Shown: positions 1-9,924, counted from the stretch's first letter. The stretch is 64,000 nt of DNA from DATKWD01 sp963704815 (GCA_963704815.1 CAVPHU010000002.1:1-64000); one strand, 5' to 3'. The notes: generated by a model from the letters alone, not told the origin. Program-made: numbers and translations.

Positions 1-1246
1 AAAGCGGACTTGCAATCTGTTTTTTCCAAACACACCAAGAACTGGAAATCTCGGATGTGATGTCGCTGGTTGGTTCATGAAGGCCGCCGAGTACGGCACA
101 ACAACCAATGCTGCGACCGCATTCGTTTCGACCAATTCGATTCTTGTCAGGGACGGCAGGTTGCAACGCTATGGCCGCTCATTCATGGCACAGGCCATGA
201 AATCGGCTTTGCACACACTTCGTTCAAGTGGGCCAACTTGGCGAGCCACAACGCGGGAGTAACGGTCGCCATCGTGGGCGTCAGCACGCGCCCCTCAGCC
301 CTGCGTAAGCTTTTCAGCATTGATGACAATGGATCGGTGGTGGTTCGGGAAACGCCGTACATCAACGCTTATCGACTCCGGGCGTAAATGTGGTGGTGGA
401 GGCTCAACCCTTCCCCTTGGGACAACTGAACTCAATGAGTTTTGGCAGCATGCCGAATGATGGCGGGTATCTGCTACTCGATGTGCAAGTAGCAGGTCGT
501 GGCAGTTCGCGTACAAGGCGTCGACGCACAATTCATACGCCCTTTTCTGGGTTCCGAGGAGTACATTCGTGGCAAGGAGCGCCGCTTGCATCTGGGTTGG
601 CGACGATGATTTCGCGGCGGCAACCGACAACGATTGGTTGGCTCAGCGTTTTGACGCAGTGCGTCGCCAGCGCGCGGCTTCTGGGCGAGAGACCACAAAC
701 GCGTTGGCGAATCAGCCGCATCGGTTTGGCGAAGTCAGGCAGACCGGCAACGAGACTGTTCTTATCGTTCCAAGTGTTTCATCTGAATCACGTCCCTTTC
801 TGCCAGTGGGATCGCTGCCCAGAGGCTCCATCGTTAGCAATCTCGCCTTCGCCCTCTACGACGCGCCGCTTTGGAACATGGCGCTCATCGCCTCGCGCCT
901 GCATCTGGTCTGGATCGCCACGGTCTGCGGCAAGCTGGAGACTGATTTCGCTACTCCAACACCCTCGGCTGGAACACCTTCCCCGTGCCGCTGCTCACCG
1001 AGCAGAACAAGGCCGACCTGACCGCCTGCGCCGAAAATATCCTGCTCGCCCGCGAAGCGCATTTCCCCGCCACCATCGCCGACCTCTACGATCCGGACAC
1101 CATGCCGGAGAACCTGCGCCACGCCCACGAGCGGAACGACGAAGTGCTGGAGCGCATCTACATCGGCCGCCGCTTCAAGAACGACACCGAGCGGCTGGAA
1201 AAGCTGTTCGAGCTGTACACGAAGATGACGGCAGCCCGGCCAAGGC
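1..1246 (+). pseudogene. Decayed Type IIL (MmeI-like) DNA methyltransferase, C-terminal part
   Basis: The remains of a class I SAM-dependent DNA methyltransferase of the MmeI/YeeA kind can be read only by hopping between frames. Frame 1 opens with VFSKHTKNWKS. Frame 2 gives VAGWFMKAAEYGTTTNAATA. Frame 1 then gives GHEIGFAHTSFKWANLASHN (end of the methylase domain). Frame 3 from about 372 gives the target-recognition stretch with MSFGSMPNDGGYLLL. Frame 2 from about 569 gives the rest of that domain (WLAQRFDAVRRQRAAS, LHLVWIATVCGKLETD). Frame 1 from about 960 gives the C-terminal part (ATIADLYDPDTMPENLRHAH, FKNDTERLEKLFELY). At least five frameshifts in 1.2 kb and an in-frame stop make it non-functional. 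The 5' end lies outside the window. The first 800 bases look less GC-rich than the rest, consistent with acquired defence DNA. The family call rests on remembered motif similarity. Confidence 0.75.
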
Positions 1247-1589
1247 CGCTCCAGCCGGGAACCGGAACGCGGGCGGCGTCATCACCGACGACGTCATCCG
1301 ATCTCTGTGTCTGTCACAACGGTTCCTCCAGACCCGCGAGATCGTGCTGCTGCACCACACCGACTGCGGGCTCAACAAGGTCGACGAGGACGAATTCCGG
1401 GCCGAGCTCGAGGCCGAGCTGGGCGTGAAGCCGGTGTGGGCCCTCGAGTCGTTCCAGGATCCCTACGTCGACACCCGCAAGTCCATCGAGCGACTGCGTC
1501 AGACCCCGTTCGTGAAGCACAAGGACTTCATCCGCGGGTTCGTCTACGACGTCACCACCGGCCGCCTCGACGAGGTCCGCGCCGACTGA
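1247..1589 (+). pseudogene. Beta-carbonic anhydrase, C-terminal fragment
   Basis: Frame 3 encodes about 113 residues matching the second half of a beta-class carbonic anhydrase (CO2 + H2O to bicarbonate). Visible blocks are NRNAGGVITDDVIRSL, then LLHHTDCGLN carrying the family's distal zinc ligands His and Cys, and near the end KHKDFIRGFVYDVTTGRL. The N-terminal half, with the first zinc-ligand Cys and the Asp-Arg dyad, is absent. Upstream is the methyltransferase wreck, joined at about 1240-1250. The fragment cannot make an active enzyme and has no start of its own. It marks a recombination breakpoint. Confidence 0.8.
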
Positions 1590-1627
1590 TCCAGCGGCGC
1601 GACCTGGGGCGGCCGCGCGGCGGCCTA

Positions 1628-2533
1628 TCAGGTGACCGGGGGCTGGTAGGTGAATTCGGGGGCTGCGGCTTCGAGGTGATCGATGATGGCGGTGATGGCC
1701 GGCCGCGGTCGCGATGCAGGGCGGTTGAGCGCGGAGATGATCCTGAAGGCCCCCGGCACGACCGCGACGTTCAGTCCCTCAGAGCGGCTCAGCAGAGCCA
1801 GGTTCGGAACGACCGCCGCGGCGAGACCCGCCTGCACCAGCGACACCGTCGTGTGGTTGTCGTCGGTCTGGTAGGTGAACCTGGGCGAGATCCCGGCGTT
1901 CGCCGCGATGAGCCGGACGGACTGGGCGTCCGAACTGCCCGGAGGCGACGTGACCCACGGCAGGTCAGCGGCGTCGGCCACCGTTGCCCGGGGTTCGGCT
2001 GCCGGCGTCAGCAGCAGGAGCGGCTCTTCGATGAGGACCGTCTGCTCGAGGTCTTCGAACAGGTCGTGCGGCGACAGCGTGTACTGCTGCTCGATGGCGA
2101 GGTCGATCGTGCCGAGCCTGAGCTCGCGGAGGTTCTCGTCGAGGGGGTGCACGATCACCTCGGGCTCGAGTCGGGGGTACTCGAACAGTGCGGTACGCAG
2201 GGCGAGGGGCAGGATCGATGACGTCGCACTGGCCAGCGCGCCGATGCGCACCCGCCCGACCGGCTCGTCGTGGAGTGCGGCGACCGCGGCCTCGGCCCGC
2301 TCGATCGAGCCGAGTACGTCGTCGGTGTGGTCGACGAGGATGCGGCCGGCATCGGTCAGCGCCACGTTGCGGCCCCGGCGTTCGAGCAGGGAGACCCCGA
2401 CGTCCTTCTCGAGGGCGGCCAGCTGTTGAGACACCGCACTCGGGGTGTATCCCATCGCGGCAGCGGCAGCGGTGACCGTGCCCCTCGCGGCAACCTCGCG
2501 CAGCGATCGGAGCCGGCGGGTATCGCTGATCAT
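1628..2533 (-). CDS. LysR family transcriptional regulator
   Basis: A 301-residue DNA-binding regulator of normal LysR length. Residues 5-65 form the winged helix-turn-helix (AAAAAMGYTPSAVSQQLAAL, then LLERRGRNVALTDAGRIL). Residues 90-290 form the periplasmic-binding-protein-like effector domain. It is read away from a small gene at 2608, with a short shared upstream region where autoregulation would be expected. Its targets cannot be read from the sequence. The SDR and amidohydrolase genes that follow are possible ones. Confidence 0.93.
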   Translation of the reverse strand: MISDTRRLRSLREVAARGTVTAAAAAMGYTPSAVSQQLAALEKDVGVSLLERRGRNVALTDAGRILVDHTDDVLGSIERAEAAVAALHDEPVGRVRIGALASATSSILPLALRTALFEYPRLEPEVIVHPLDENLRELRLGTIDLAIEQQYTLSPHDLFEDLEQTVLIEEPLLLLTPAAEPRATVADAADLPWVTSPPGSSDAQSVRLIAANAGISPRFTYQTDDNHTTVSLVQAGLAAAVVPNLALLSRSEGLNVAVVPGAFRIISALNRPASRPRPAITAIIDHLEAAAPEFTYQPPVT

Positions 2534-2607
2534 GATGAAGCAATGCTACATGGAGATCACAGAACTATTCGATGGACCTGCAAGAAGATCGCGCCGATCA
2601 TGGTGTC

Positions 2608-2796
2608 ATGTACGAAATCACCTGCCCGACCACCGGCTCCACCGAGCATCTCGACCACTCGCACGTCATCTCTTCGCACCGAGTCCTTCGCGGGCACGTC
2701 GTCTACCTCCGCTGCACCTGCGGCCAGGTCGCCATGTGGGCCACGCCCCCGGCCGCCGCACACCACCCCGTCCGCTCGCTGGTCGACGCCGCCTGA
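2608..2796 (+). CDS. Small hypothetical protein
   Basis: A 62-residue protein beginning MYEITCPTTGSTEHLDHSHV. It has a CTCG pair and several histidines (C6, C43, C45 approximately), so it may bind a metal. I prefer this ATG to one 36 bases upstream because the conserved-looking sequence begins here. It diverges from the LysR gene. I do not recognise a family. Confidence 0.6.
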   Translation: MYEITCPTTGSTEHLDHSHVISSHRVLRGHVVYLRCTCGQVAMWATPPAAAHHPVRSLVDAA

Positions 2797-2840
2797 GGCC
2801 GCCGAGCTGCCGTGGGTCCCGTCGTCACACCGGGCTTCGT

Positions 2841-3743
2841 TCAGACGCCCATGTTGTGATGCGGCGGCAACTCGGCGCGACCGATGGCGTCGGCCCGCCG
2901 GTGCAGCAGATCGGCGGTGTCGGCGAGGCCGTGGGCGATGATGAAGTCGCCCGCCTTCACCCCGGCGATCACGAAGCGGCCCAACTCGGCGAGGTCGGCC
3001 ACCGGCACCTCGCGACCCGACTTCTCCATCGCTGCCTTGAGCTCCTCGAAGGTCATCGACCGCCGACCGGTGCCCGCACCCTTGCGGGCCAACTCGTCGG
3101 GTCGGTTGCGATTCGCGGTGAACAGGCCGGTGTCCATCAGCCCGCCGCTCGGATAGAACACCGAGGCGCGGACGTTGGTGTCCTCGGAGATGAGGTTGTG
3201 GGCCAACGCCTCGGTGAAGCACGAGACCGCAGCCTTGCTCGCGGCGTAGACGCTCGCCCGCGGCACCGGAGCGAAGCCGCCGTCGCCCGATGAGGTGTTG
3301 ACGACCCGGCCCGGCTCGCCCGAGGCGATCATCCGGGGCACGAACGCGGCGACGCCGTTGGCCGATCCGAAGACGTTGACTCCGAAGCACCAGCGGAAGT
3401 CGTTGTACTCCTGCTCCCATGGCTTCCCGCCGCCACCGCTGGTGACGCCCGCGTTGTTGAACAGCAGATGGCACGCACCGAACCGCTCGTAGACGGTGTC
3501 GGCCAGCGCCTCGACCGCCTCGGGATCGCTCACGTCGGTCCGGACGCCGATCACCGGCCCACGCTCGGACAGCTCGGCGACGGTGGCGTCGAGCACGGGT
3601 GCCTCGATGTCGGCGATCACCACGGACGCGCCCTCGTCGAGCAGTGCTTCGACGATGGCGCGCCCGATGCCGTTGGCGCCACCGGTCACCACGGCAGTTC
3701 GCCCTGAGAGGTCGGTCAGATCGGGTTCGGAGGAGTCGGTCAT
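2841..3743 (-). CDS. SDR family NAD(P)-dependent oxidoreductase
   Basis: A 300-residue classical short-chain dehydrogenase. The cofactor motif TGGANGIG lies near residues 20-27, NNAG near 100, and the catalytic YAASK near 165. The start chosen is MTDSSEPDL; an ATG 57 bases upstream would run through the divergent promoter. The gene is transcribed away from the amidohydrolase operon at 3799 with only 55 bases between the starts, so the two may be co-regulated and the enzyme may oxidise or reduce a hydroxyl or ketone intermediate of that pathway (inference). Confidence 0.92.
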   Translation of the reverse strand: MTDSSEPDLTDLSGRTAVVTGGANGIGRAIVEALLDEGASVVIADIEAPVLDATVAELSERGPVIGVRTDVSDPEAVEALADTVYERFGACHLLFNNAGVTSGGGGKPWEQEYNDFRWCFGVNVFGSANGVAAFVPRMIASGEPGRVVNTSSGDGGFAPVPRASVYAASKAAVSCFTEALAHNLISEDTNVRASVFYPSGGLMDTGLFTANRNRPDELARKGAGTGRRSMTFEELKAAMEKSGREVPVADLAELGRFVIAGVKAGDFIIAHGLADTADLLHRRADAIGRAELPPHHNMGV

Positions 3744-3798
3744 CGGCGCCGACCCTAGGCCAGCGGAACGCCGCCTCGCGGTGTGACAACATGACAAC

Positions 3799-5067
3799 AT
3801 GACGGATGTGTCAACTCTTCCGGCCGGTGACCGTTACGTCGTCATCAGCTCCGACTGTCACGGCGGGGCGAGCATCAGCGCCTATCGCCCCTACCTCGCC
3901 TCGAGGTACCACGACGACTTCGACGCGTGGATGCAGACGTTCGAGAATCCGTACAAGGACCTGACGGGCAACGACGCCGAGCGCAACTGGGACTCCGATC
4001 GCCGCCTGGCCGAGATGGAAGCCGACGGTGTGGTGGGCGAGGTCATCTTCCCGAACACCATTCCGCCGTTCTTCCCCGCGGTCAGCCTGCTGAACCAGGC
4101 GCCCACCAGCAACAGCGGCGACCTCGATCGGCGTTGGGCCGGTCTCCAGGCCCACAACCGGTGGCTCGCCGACTTCTGCAGCGAGGCACCGACGCAACGG
4201 GCCGGCATCGCTCAGATCATGTTGCACGACGTCGACGCGGCCGTCGAAGAGATCCGATGGGCGGCCGAGGCGGGCCTGCGTGGCGGGGTCCTGCTCCCCG
4301 GTGCACCTCCTGGCTCCGGCGTCCCGCCGCTCTACGCCCCCGACTACGACCCGATCTGGCGGACCTGCGAAGAGCTCGGCATGCCGATCAACCACCACTC
4401 GGGGAGTGCAGCGCCCGATTACGGCGACTACCCGCAGGCCAAGGTCATGTTCCTGCTCGAGGTCACGTGGTGGGCGCACCGGACCCTCTGGCACCTGATC
4501 TATGCGGGCGTGATGGAGCGGCACCCCCACCTGCAGTTCGTGTTCACCGAGCAGGGATCGGAGTGGGTGCCCGACGAACTCGCCCGCCTCGACATGTACT
4601 ACGGCCGCATGCGCAACGCCGGGGGCAGCCAGGAGGCCGCGTTCGGCGTGGGTGTCGTCGACGAGATGTCGTTGAGCCCGAGCGAGTACTTCGCCCGCCA
4701 GTGTCATCTCGGTTCCTCGTTCATCCGGCGCCACGAGGTCGCACTGCACGAACAGATCGGCACCGAGCACATCATGTGGGGCAGCGACTTCCCTCACCTC
4801 GAAGGATGCTGGCCCTGGTCGAAGGACCACCTGAAGATGTCCTTCGGCGGCCAGTGCACCCCCGAGGAGATCCAACAGATGGTCGGTGGGAACGCCGCTC
4901 GGGTCTACGACTTCGACCTCGATGCGCTCGCGCCGATCGCCGCCCGGGTCGGCCCCACGGTCGACCACCTCGATGCGCCGCTGAAGCGCGACGACATCCC
5001 CGACGAGGCGTTGCGCTGCCCGGCCTTCGCCATCGGCAAGTTCCGCCCCGACCCCGATCTCGACTGA
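3799..5067 (+). CDS. Amidohydrolase family protein (COG2159 type)
   Basis: A 422-residue TIM-barrel metal-dependent hydrolase or decarboxylase of the Amidohydro_2 / ACMSD-like group. The N-terminal metal motif is VVISSDCHGG (D19-C-H21), a central His pair lies in NHHSG, and the C-terminal catalytic Asp is D330 in WGSDFPH. Members of this group hydrolyse or decarboxylate ring acids, and the substrate here is not known. It is the first gene of an operon with the decarboxylase-like gene 14 bases downstream, a paralogous amidohydrolase and a P450. Its ATG sits at the end of a direct repeat TGACAACA x2 (3784-3799). Confidence 0.92.
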   Translation: MTDVSTLPAGDRYVVISSDCHGGASISAYRPYLASRYHDDFDAWMQTFENPYKDLTGNDAERNWDSDRRLAEMEADGVVGEVIFPNTIPPFFPAVSLLNQAPTSNSGDLDRRWAGLQAHNRWLADFCSEAPTQRAGIAQIMLHDVDAAVEEIRWAAEAGLRGGVLLPGAPPGSGVPPLYAPDYDPIWRTCEELGMPINHHSGSAAPDYGDYPQAKVMFLLEVTWWAHRTLWHLIYAGVMERHPHLQFVFTEQGSEWVPDELARLDMYYGRMRNAGGSQEAAFGVGVVDEMSLSPSEYFARQCHLGSSFIRRHEVALHEQIGTEHIMWGSDFPHLEGCWPWSKDHLKMSFGGQCTPEEIQQMVGGNAARVYDFDLDALAPIAARVGPTVDHLDAPLKRDDIPDEALRCPAFAIGKFRPDPDLD

Positions 5068-5081
5068 GAGAAGCCTGAACC

Positions 5082-5882
5082 ATGACCGTCAGATACGGCG
5101 CCCGTCCGGTTGCCGACGTTGATGACAAGGAGGTCGGTGCCACCAAGGTCGGTGCGTGGTCCACGTCGTTCACGGCCCTCTACGAGACCGACCCCGGGCT
5201 GATCGAGCAGGTGCTCCCCCCGCCGTTGCAGGCGACCGCCGAGCCGATCGTGAAGGTCTCGGTCGCGACCGTCGATCTCGACCGTCCCGGCGTGCCGATC
5301 TTCGGCGCGGGCACCTTCGGGGTGCAATGCACGCACGGCGACGTCACCGGCTTCTACCCGTTGCTCATGCCGATGACCACTGAGCAGTCGGTCATCGGGG
5401 GTCGCGAGACGTTCGGCGAGCCGAAGAAGCTCGCCCAGATCAGCCTCGATCGCGACGGCGACGACCTCGTCGGCACCGTCACCCGTATGGGGGTCACCAT
5501 CATCGAGCTCCGCGGCGTGTCCACCGGCGAGGTCGAACCGCCTCCCGAGATCGAGCGCACCGACTTCTACCTCAAGTTCCTGCGTGACCCGGGGGGCTTC
5601 GGTTTCGACGCCGACCCCCGGCTCGTCCACTGCCACCGGCAGGAGACGACCAGGAAGCGCGAGCAGATCGACGGCGAGATCATCCTGCGCGATTCGATGT
5701 TCGACCCGGTGGCCGATCTTCCGGTGCGCCGGATCGTCGAGATGCACCTGTCCGAGCGCCGCTCGCAGCAGCGCGGCGAGATCGTCGAGGTGCTCGACGC
5801 CTCCTCGATCATCCCCTACATCCATCAGCGCTATGACGACATCCACCCCGCCGGGGCCAAGCCGAAGGAGAACGGAAGATGA
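5082..5882 (+). CDS. Acetoacetate decarboxylase family protein
   Basis: A 266-residue ADC-fold protein. It carries the signature GRETFGEPKKLAQ with the lysine pair K115-K116. In the clostridial enzyme the Schiff-base lysine and its pKa-perturbing neighbour sit at the same numbers, so decarboxylase (or related Schiff-base) chemistry is plausible. It sits between two paralogous amidohydrolases and overlaps the second by ATGA. This suggests the two amidohydrolases and this protein handle consecutive steps on a beta-keto acid or ring-opened intermediate. The real substrate is unknown. Confidence 0.9.
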   Translation: MTVRYGARPVADVDDKEVGATKVGAWSTSFTALYETDPGLIEQVLPPPLQATAEPIVKVSVATVDLDRPGVPIFGAGTFGVQCTHGDVTGFYPLLMPMTTEQSVIGGRETFGEPKKLAQISLDRDGDDLVGTVTRMGVTIIELRGVSTGEVEPPPEIERTDFYLKFLRDPGGFGFDADPRLVHCHRQETTRKREQIDGEIILRDSMFDPVADLPVRRIVEMHLSERRSQQRGEIVEVLDASSIIPYIHQRYDDIHPAGAKPKENGR

Positions 5883-7145
5883 GCGACCGCTACCTGATCA
5901 TTTCGGCGGACTGTCACGCCGGGCTGCCCAACGCGCAGTACCGCGAGTGGCTCGATCCGTCGGTGCACGACGCGTTCGACGAGGCCCTGACCGCGCGGAA
6001 GAAGCAGCAGGAAGCGGCCATGCAGGGCTTCCTCAACGAGGAGTTCGCCGAGGAGTGGAAGACCGAGAACGAAGAGGGTCTGCGTGGCTCGTGGGATGCC
6101 GGAGCGCCGCGACAAGGAGCTCGACGCCGATGGTGTGGCCGGTGAGGTGATCTTTCCCGACGGTGACTCCGTGACGGGCGGGGCGTCGGCGCCGTTCGGT
6201 GCCGGGCTCGCACCGAGCGCGGACACGCCCCCCGAACACGTGCTCGCCGGCGCCCAGGCGCACAACCGGTGGCTGGCCGAGCTCTGCGCCACCAGCCCCG
6301 AGCGCCGGCGCGGCATCGCCCTGGTGCCGATCTCGTTCCTCGAGGTCGAGACGTCGGTGGCCGAGATCCGGCGGGCCCACGAGAGCGGGCTGAACGGCGG
6401 CGTGCTCATCCCACCGATGTGGCAACCGGGCGCGCCCTATCACGACACCAAGTACGACCCGATCTGGGCGGTCTGCCAGGACCTCGACCTGCCGATCCAC
6501 CTGCACTCCGGCCCGGCCGACCGGGCGTCCTACGGGCCGCACATCGGGATCTACACGGCCGAGGTCCGCTTCTGGTCGGCGCGGCCCTTGTGGTTCTTCA
6601 TCTGGTCCGGTGTGTTCGAGCGCTTTCCGCGTCTGAAGTTCGGCGTCACCGAGTGCGGGTCGTTCTGGGTGAACGATCTGCTGTGGCGGATGGATTCGGT
6701 GTTCGAGCGCGAGCACGGGTCGAAGAAGCTCGGCACCCAGCTCACGGCCAACCTGTCGATGAGCCCGTCCGAGTACTTCGATCGCAACTGTTTCATCGGT
6801 GCCTCCAACACGCAGCGGCGCGAGCTGGCCCGCCGCTACGAGGTCGGTGTCGGCAACCTGTGCTGGGGCAACGACTTCCCGCACCCCGAGGGCACGTGGC
6901 CGCACACCGCCGAGTTCCTGCGCGGCGCGTTCGGCGACATCCCCGAGGACGAGACGCGGCAGATGCTCGGCCTCAACGCCGCCGAGGTGTTCGGGTTCGA
7001 CCTCGACGCGCTCGCTCCGTTGGTCGACCGCATCGGGCCCACGCCCGCCGATCTCGGACACGACGTCGAACGTGATCTGTCGAAGTGGGACGGGCTCCGT
7101 GAGGCCGGCCGCCCGTGGATCACCGGAATCGAGTCGCTTCTGTGA
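5879..7145 (+). CDS. Amidohydrolase family protein, single-base frameshift
   Basis: A paralogue of the 3799 amidohydrolase of about 422 residues. The start is MSDRYLIISADCHAG, with metal motif D11-C-H13 and C-terminal catalytic Asp in CWGNDFPHPEG. The reading frame breaks at 6104-6110: the N-terminal frame runs from 5879 to about 6105 and the rest is read one base later. Removing one C at 6107/6108 restores GSWDAGARDKELDADGV, which fits the family. Both halves are otherwise intact and the codon use is normal, so a sequence error is more likely than decay. It starts inside the upstream stop codon, and its own stop overlaps the GTG of the P450. Confidence 0.85.
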
Positions 7146-8389
7146 CCGAGGCCGACGTCGACGCGGTCGCCTTCGACCCGTTCGAGGAGGGCTTCACCGA
7201 GTGGCCCTACGATCAGTACGCCCGGCTGCGGCGTGCTGATCCGATCCACCATTCCGACCTCCTCGCCGGCTGGGTGGTGACCCGCTTCGACGACGTGACG
7301 CGGCTGCTCAAGGACCCGACCGTCAGTACGCAGATACAGAACGCCACCCCGACGCCACAGACCGAGCTCGAACTCGAGCGGCGGTCCAACATCATCGCCG
7401 GTGAGGCCGACCCGCTTCCGTTGCTCGACGAGCCCGAACACACCCGCATCCGCCGGCTCATGGCCCCTGCGTTTCGCAAGGGAGCGGTCAAGGACCTGGC
7501 GGAACGCATCGAGCGACACGTCGAGGACCTGCTCGACGCCGTGGTCGCCCGCACCGGGCCGTCGGGCACCTTCGACCTGGTCGCCGACCTCGTCTATCCG
7601 ATGCCGGTGATGGTGATCTGCGAGCTGATGGGGATTCCCGACGAGGACGGGGAGGAGTTCCGCCGCTGGGTCCAGATGGTGGCCCTCGGCCTCGATCCGG
7701 TCCTCGATGTCGAGACCCGCGATCAGTGCCTTGCCGCCGGCGACGAGATGCGGGCCTACCTCGGCGAGCAGGTGGCGTCGAAGCAACGCGCTCCCGAGGA
7801 CGACCTGACCTCGGCCCTGGTCCATGCGACCGACGAGCACGGCGACCGCCTCGGAGCGAACGAGCTGATCGCCCAGCTCCAGACGGTCTACATCGCCGGT
7901 CACGAGCCGGTGACCGCCGTGCTCGGCAACGGCTTCCGCGGCTTCATGCAGCAGCCCGACGAACTCGCCCGGCTCTGGGCCGACGACGCGCTCGTCGACA
8001 ACGCCGTGTACGAACTGCTCCGCTTCGACGGTCCCAATCAGTTCGTCCGGCGGATCGCAACCGAGGACATGACCTTCGACGGCGGCGGCATCCCGGCGGG
8101 AGGCGTCGTGTTCGCCGGGATCGGCGCGGCCAACCACGACCCCGACGAGTTCGGCGACGACGCTGATGCCATCCGGGTCGACCGGCCAACGGCGATCCAT
8201 CATCTCCAGCTGGGCGCCGGCATCCACGCCTGCCTCGGCACCCACCTGGCGCGCCTCGAGATCGACATCACGCTGCGGAGCCTCATGAAGCGGTTCCGCA
8301 CCCTCGAACTCGATCGCGAACCCACCTGGTCGCCGCGTATGATCCTGCGCAGCGTCAACGACCTCCACCTCCGCTACGAGGTCGCCTGA
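7142..8389 (+). CDS. Cytochrome P450
   Basis: A 415-residue soluble bacterial P450 monooxygenase. The I-helix reads AGHEPVTAV near residue 247 (the usual acidic residue present, Thr shifted). The K-helix ExxR is ELLR near 290. The heme loop is LGAGIHACLG with the thiolate ligand near C364. The GTG at 7142 is preferred over an ATG at 7115 because it gives a GTGA overlap with the preceding stop, like the other junctions in this operon. As the last gene of the amidohydrolase/decarboxylase operon it probably hydroxylates the substrate that the others then break down. No ferredoxin or ferredoxin reductase gene lies beside it. Confidence 0.95.
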   Translation: MTEADVDAVAFDPFEEGFTEWPYDQYARLRRADPIHHSDLLAGWVVTRFDDVTRLLKDPTVSTQIQNATPTPQTELELERRSNIIAGEADPLPLLDEPEHTRIRRLMAPAFRKGAVKDLAERIERHVEDLLDAVVARTGPSGTFDLVADLVYPMPVMVICELMGIPDEDGEEFRRWVQMVALGLDPVLDVETRDQCLAAGDEMRAYLGEQVASKQRAPEDDLTSALVHATDEHGDRLGANELIAQLQTVYIAGHEPVTAVLGNGFRGFMQQPDELARLWADDALVDNAVYELLRFDGPNQFVRRIATEDMTFDGGGIPAGGVVFAGIGAANHDPDEFGDDADAIRVDRPTAIHHLQLGAGIHACLGTHLARLEIDITLRSLMKRFRTLELDREPTWSPRMILRSVNDLHLRYEVA

Positions 8390-8520
8390 GCACCACTTCG
8401 ACTTCGTGCAGGAGAACCGCCCTGCGTGCCACTTCGTGCACGCGGACGTGCCCGTTGGCCGGCTGCACGAGGTTGGGACGGGAGTGGCCTGACCGCACGA
8501 GATCGTACTGGGAGCGACCG

Positions 8521-8958
8521 CTACGAGGTCGAGAGGTCGAACCAGTAGTTCTCGGTCGGGCCCTGGCTTGCGAGCTGCCCGCCCGCTGTCTGGTACAGAC
8601 GCCGTGCCGCTTCATTGTGGCGGCCGGTCGTCAGGAACGACTTGGTTGCGCCGCGCAGCTTCGCCTCGGCCAGGAACGCGTCGAGCAGCTCGCGACCGAT
8701 CCCTCGGCGCCGATGGGCCTCGTCGACGTCGATGCTGTGGAGGTAGGCCATCGCCGTGCCGTCCGGCCGCGGCAGGTGGTAGCCGTAGCACCAGCCGGTG
8801 AGTTCGTCGCCGTCGATCGACACGAAGGCAATGGCGAGTCCCGAGCCCACGAACCCGTCCGGGTCGCCGGCCACGCCGAACGTGGCCGCCGCCCGTCGCA
8901 GCGAGTCCGATCCAGGGGTCGACACGTCCACGATCACCTCCGCATCGTGCCACCGCAA
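8521..8958 (-). CDS. GNAT family N-acetyltransferase
   Basis: About 145 residues with the acetyl-CoA binding signature of GNAT enzymes (IDVDEAHRRRGIGRELLDAF) and the usual C-terminal NEAARRLYQTAGG. The substrate is unknown. The frame stays open far upstream, so the start is uncertain. I place it at a TTG before RWHDAEVIVDV; a GTG slightly downstream is possible. It diverges from the methyltransferase at 9051. Confidence 0.8.
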   Translation of the reverse strand: MRWHDAEVIVDVSTPGSDSLRRAAATFGVAGDPDGFVGSGLAIAFVSIDGDELTGWCYGYHLPRPDGTAMAYLHSIDVDEAHRRRGIGRELLDAFLAEAKLRGATKSFLTTGRHNEAARRLYQTAGGQLASQGPTENYWFDLSTS

Positions 8959-9050
8959 GACCGCGCCCTGCGTCGGTGGTGCAGAAGTGATGAGGGTCTC
9001 GTCGATATTGCACCCGAGGTGGCGGGGGAATGCCGATACCGTCGAGCTCA

Positions 9051-9924
9051 ATGGGTGAAGTGCATCGGGACTCGTTCGTCGCGGGGCAGTACTTCGCGGG
9101 AGTGGCCGGCATGGCGGCCATGCGGGCGATCCTGTCGCGGCCGAGCGAAGGGCGGCCGCGCATCGACGAGATCCGCGAGGTGGTGCGTACCTGGGACGAG
9201 TTCCCCAACAACATCGAGATCGAGGTCGTCGAGCACGATGTCGACGGCGGCTACACGGCGTGGGCGCCGGTGTACGACGGCCCGAACCCGGCGCTCGAGA
9301 CCGAGCAACCGGTCGTCCATGCCATGCTGCCGCGGCCTCGACCGGGGCCGCGCCCTGGACGCGGGCTGCGGCACGGGCCGCCACGCCGGGTTCTTGGCTG
9401 CCGAGGGTTTCGACGTCATCGGCGTCGACGCCACCGAGGCGATGCTCGAAGTCGCCCGGGACAACCACCCCGAGGTCGAGTTCCGGCAGGGCCGCTTCGA
9501 AGCGCTGCCCATCGACGACGGGTCGGTCGACCTGGTCACCTCGGCACTCGCGGTCTGCCACGCACCGGACCTCGGGGCCGTCTTCGACGAGTTCGCTCGG
9601 GTCCTCCGACCCGGCGGGACGGCCATCGTCTCGGATCCGCACCCGACGACGGTGCAGTTCGGCGGCGTCGCCGGATTCCGTGATCTCGACGCCGACCCTG
9701 CGGCCGGATTCTCGCTCCCGTTCGTTCCGAACCTGCATCATCCGCTTCACACCTACGTGAACGCAATCGTGGCTGCCGGTCTGGAGATCGTCGAATGTCG
9801 AGAGCCCGTCTTTCCTGAGTCGGGTCTCGAAGCCAACCCTGCGTACGCATTCCTGCCGGAGGCCGTGAAGCAGGCGTTCGGCGGGCTCCCGTTCATCGTC
9901 GTCTGGCGTCTCCACAAACCCTGA
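9051..9924 (+). CDS. Class I SAM-dependent methyltransferase, single-base frameshift
   Basis: About 290 residues. The N-terminal part (MGEVHRDSFVAGQYFAGVAG to VVHAMLP) and the Rossmann part (RALDAGCGTGRHAGFL, SAM motif I, then DVIGVDATEAMLEVAR and SDPHP) are in different frames, switching near 9325-9345. Removing one G in the CCGCGG there gives a continuous protein reading MLPRLDRGRALDAGCGTG. The family is a methyltransferase-11 type with unknown acceptor. Both parts are intact apart from the one base, so a sequence error is as likely as a mutation. Confidence 0.82.
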
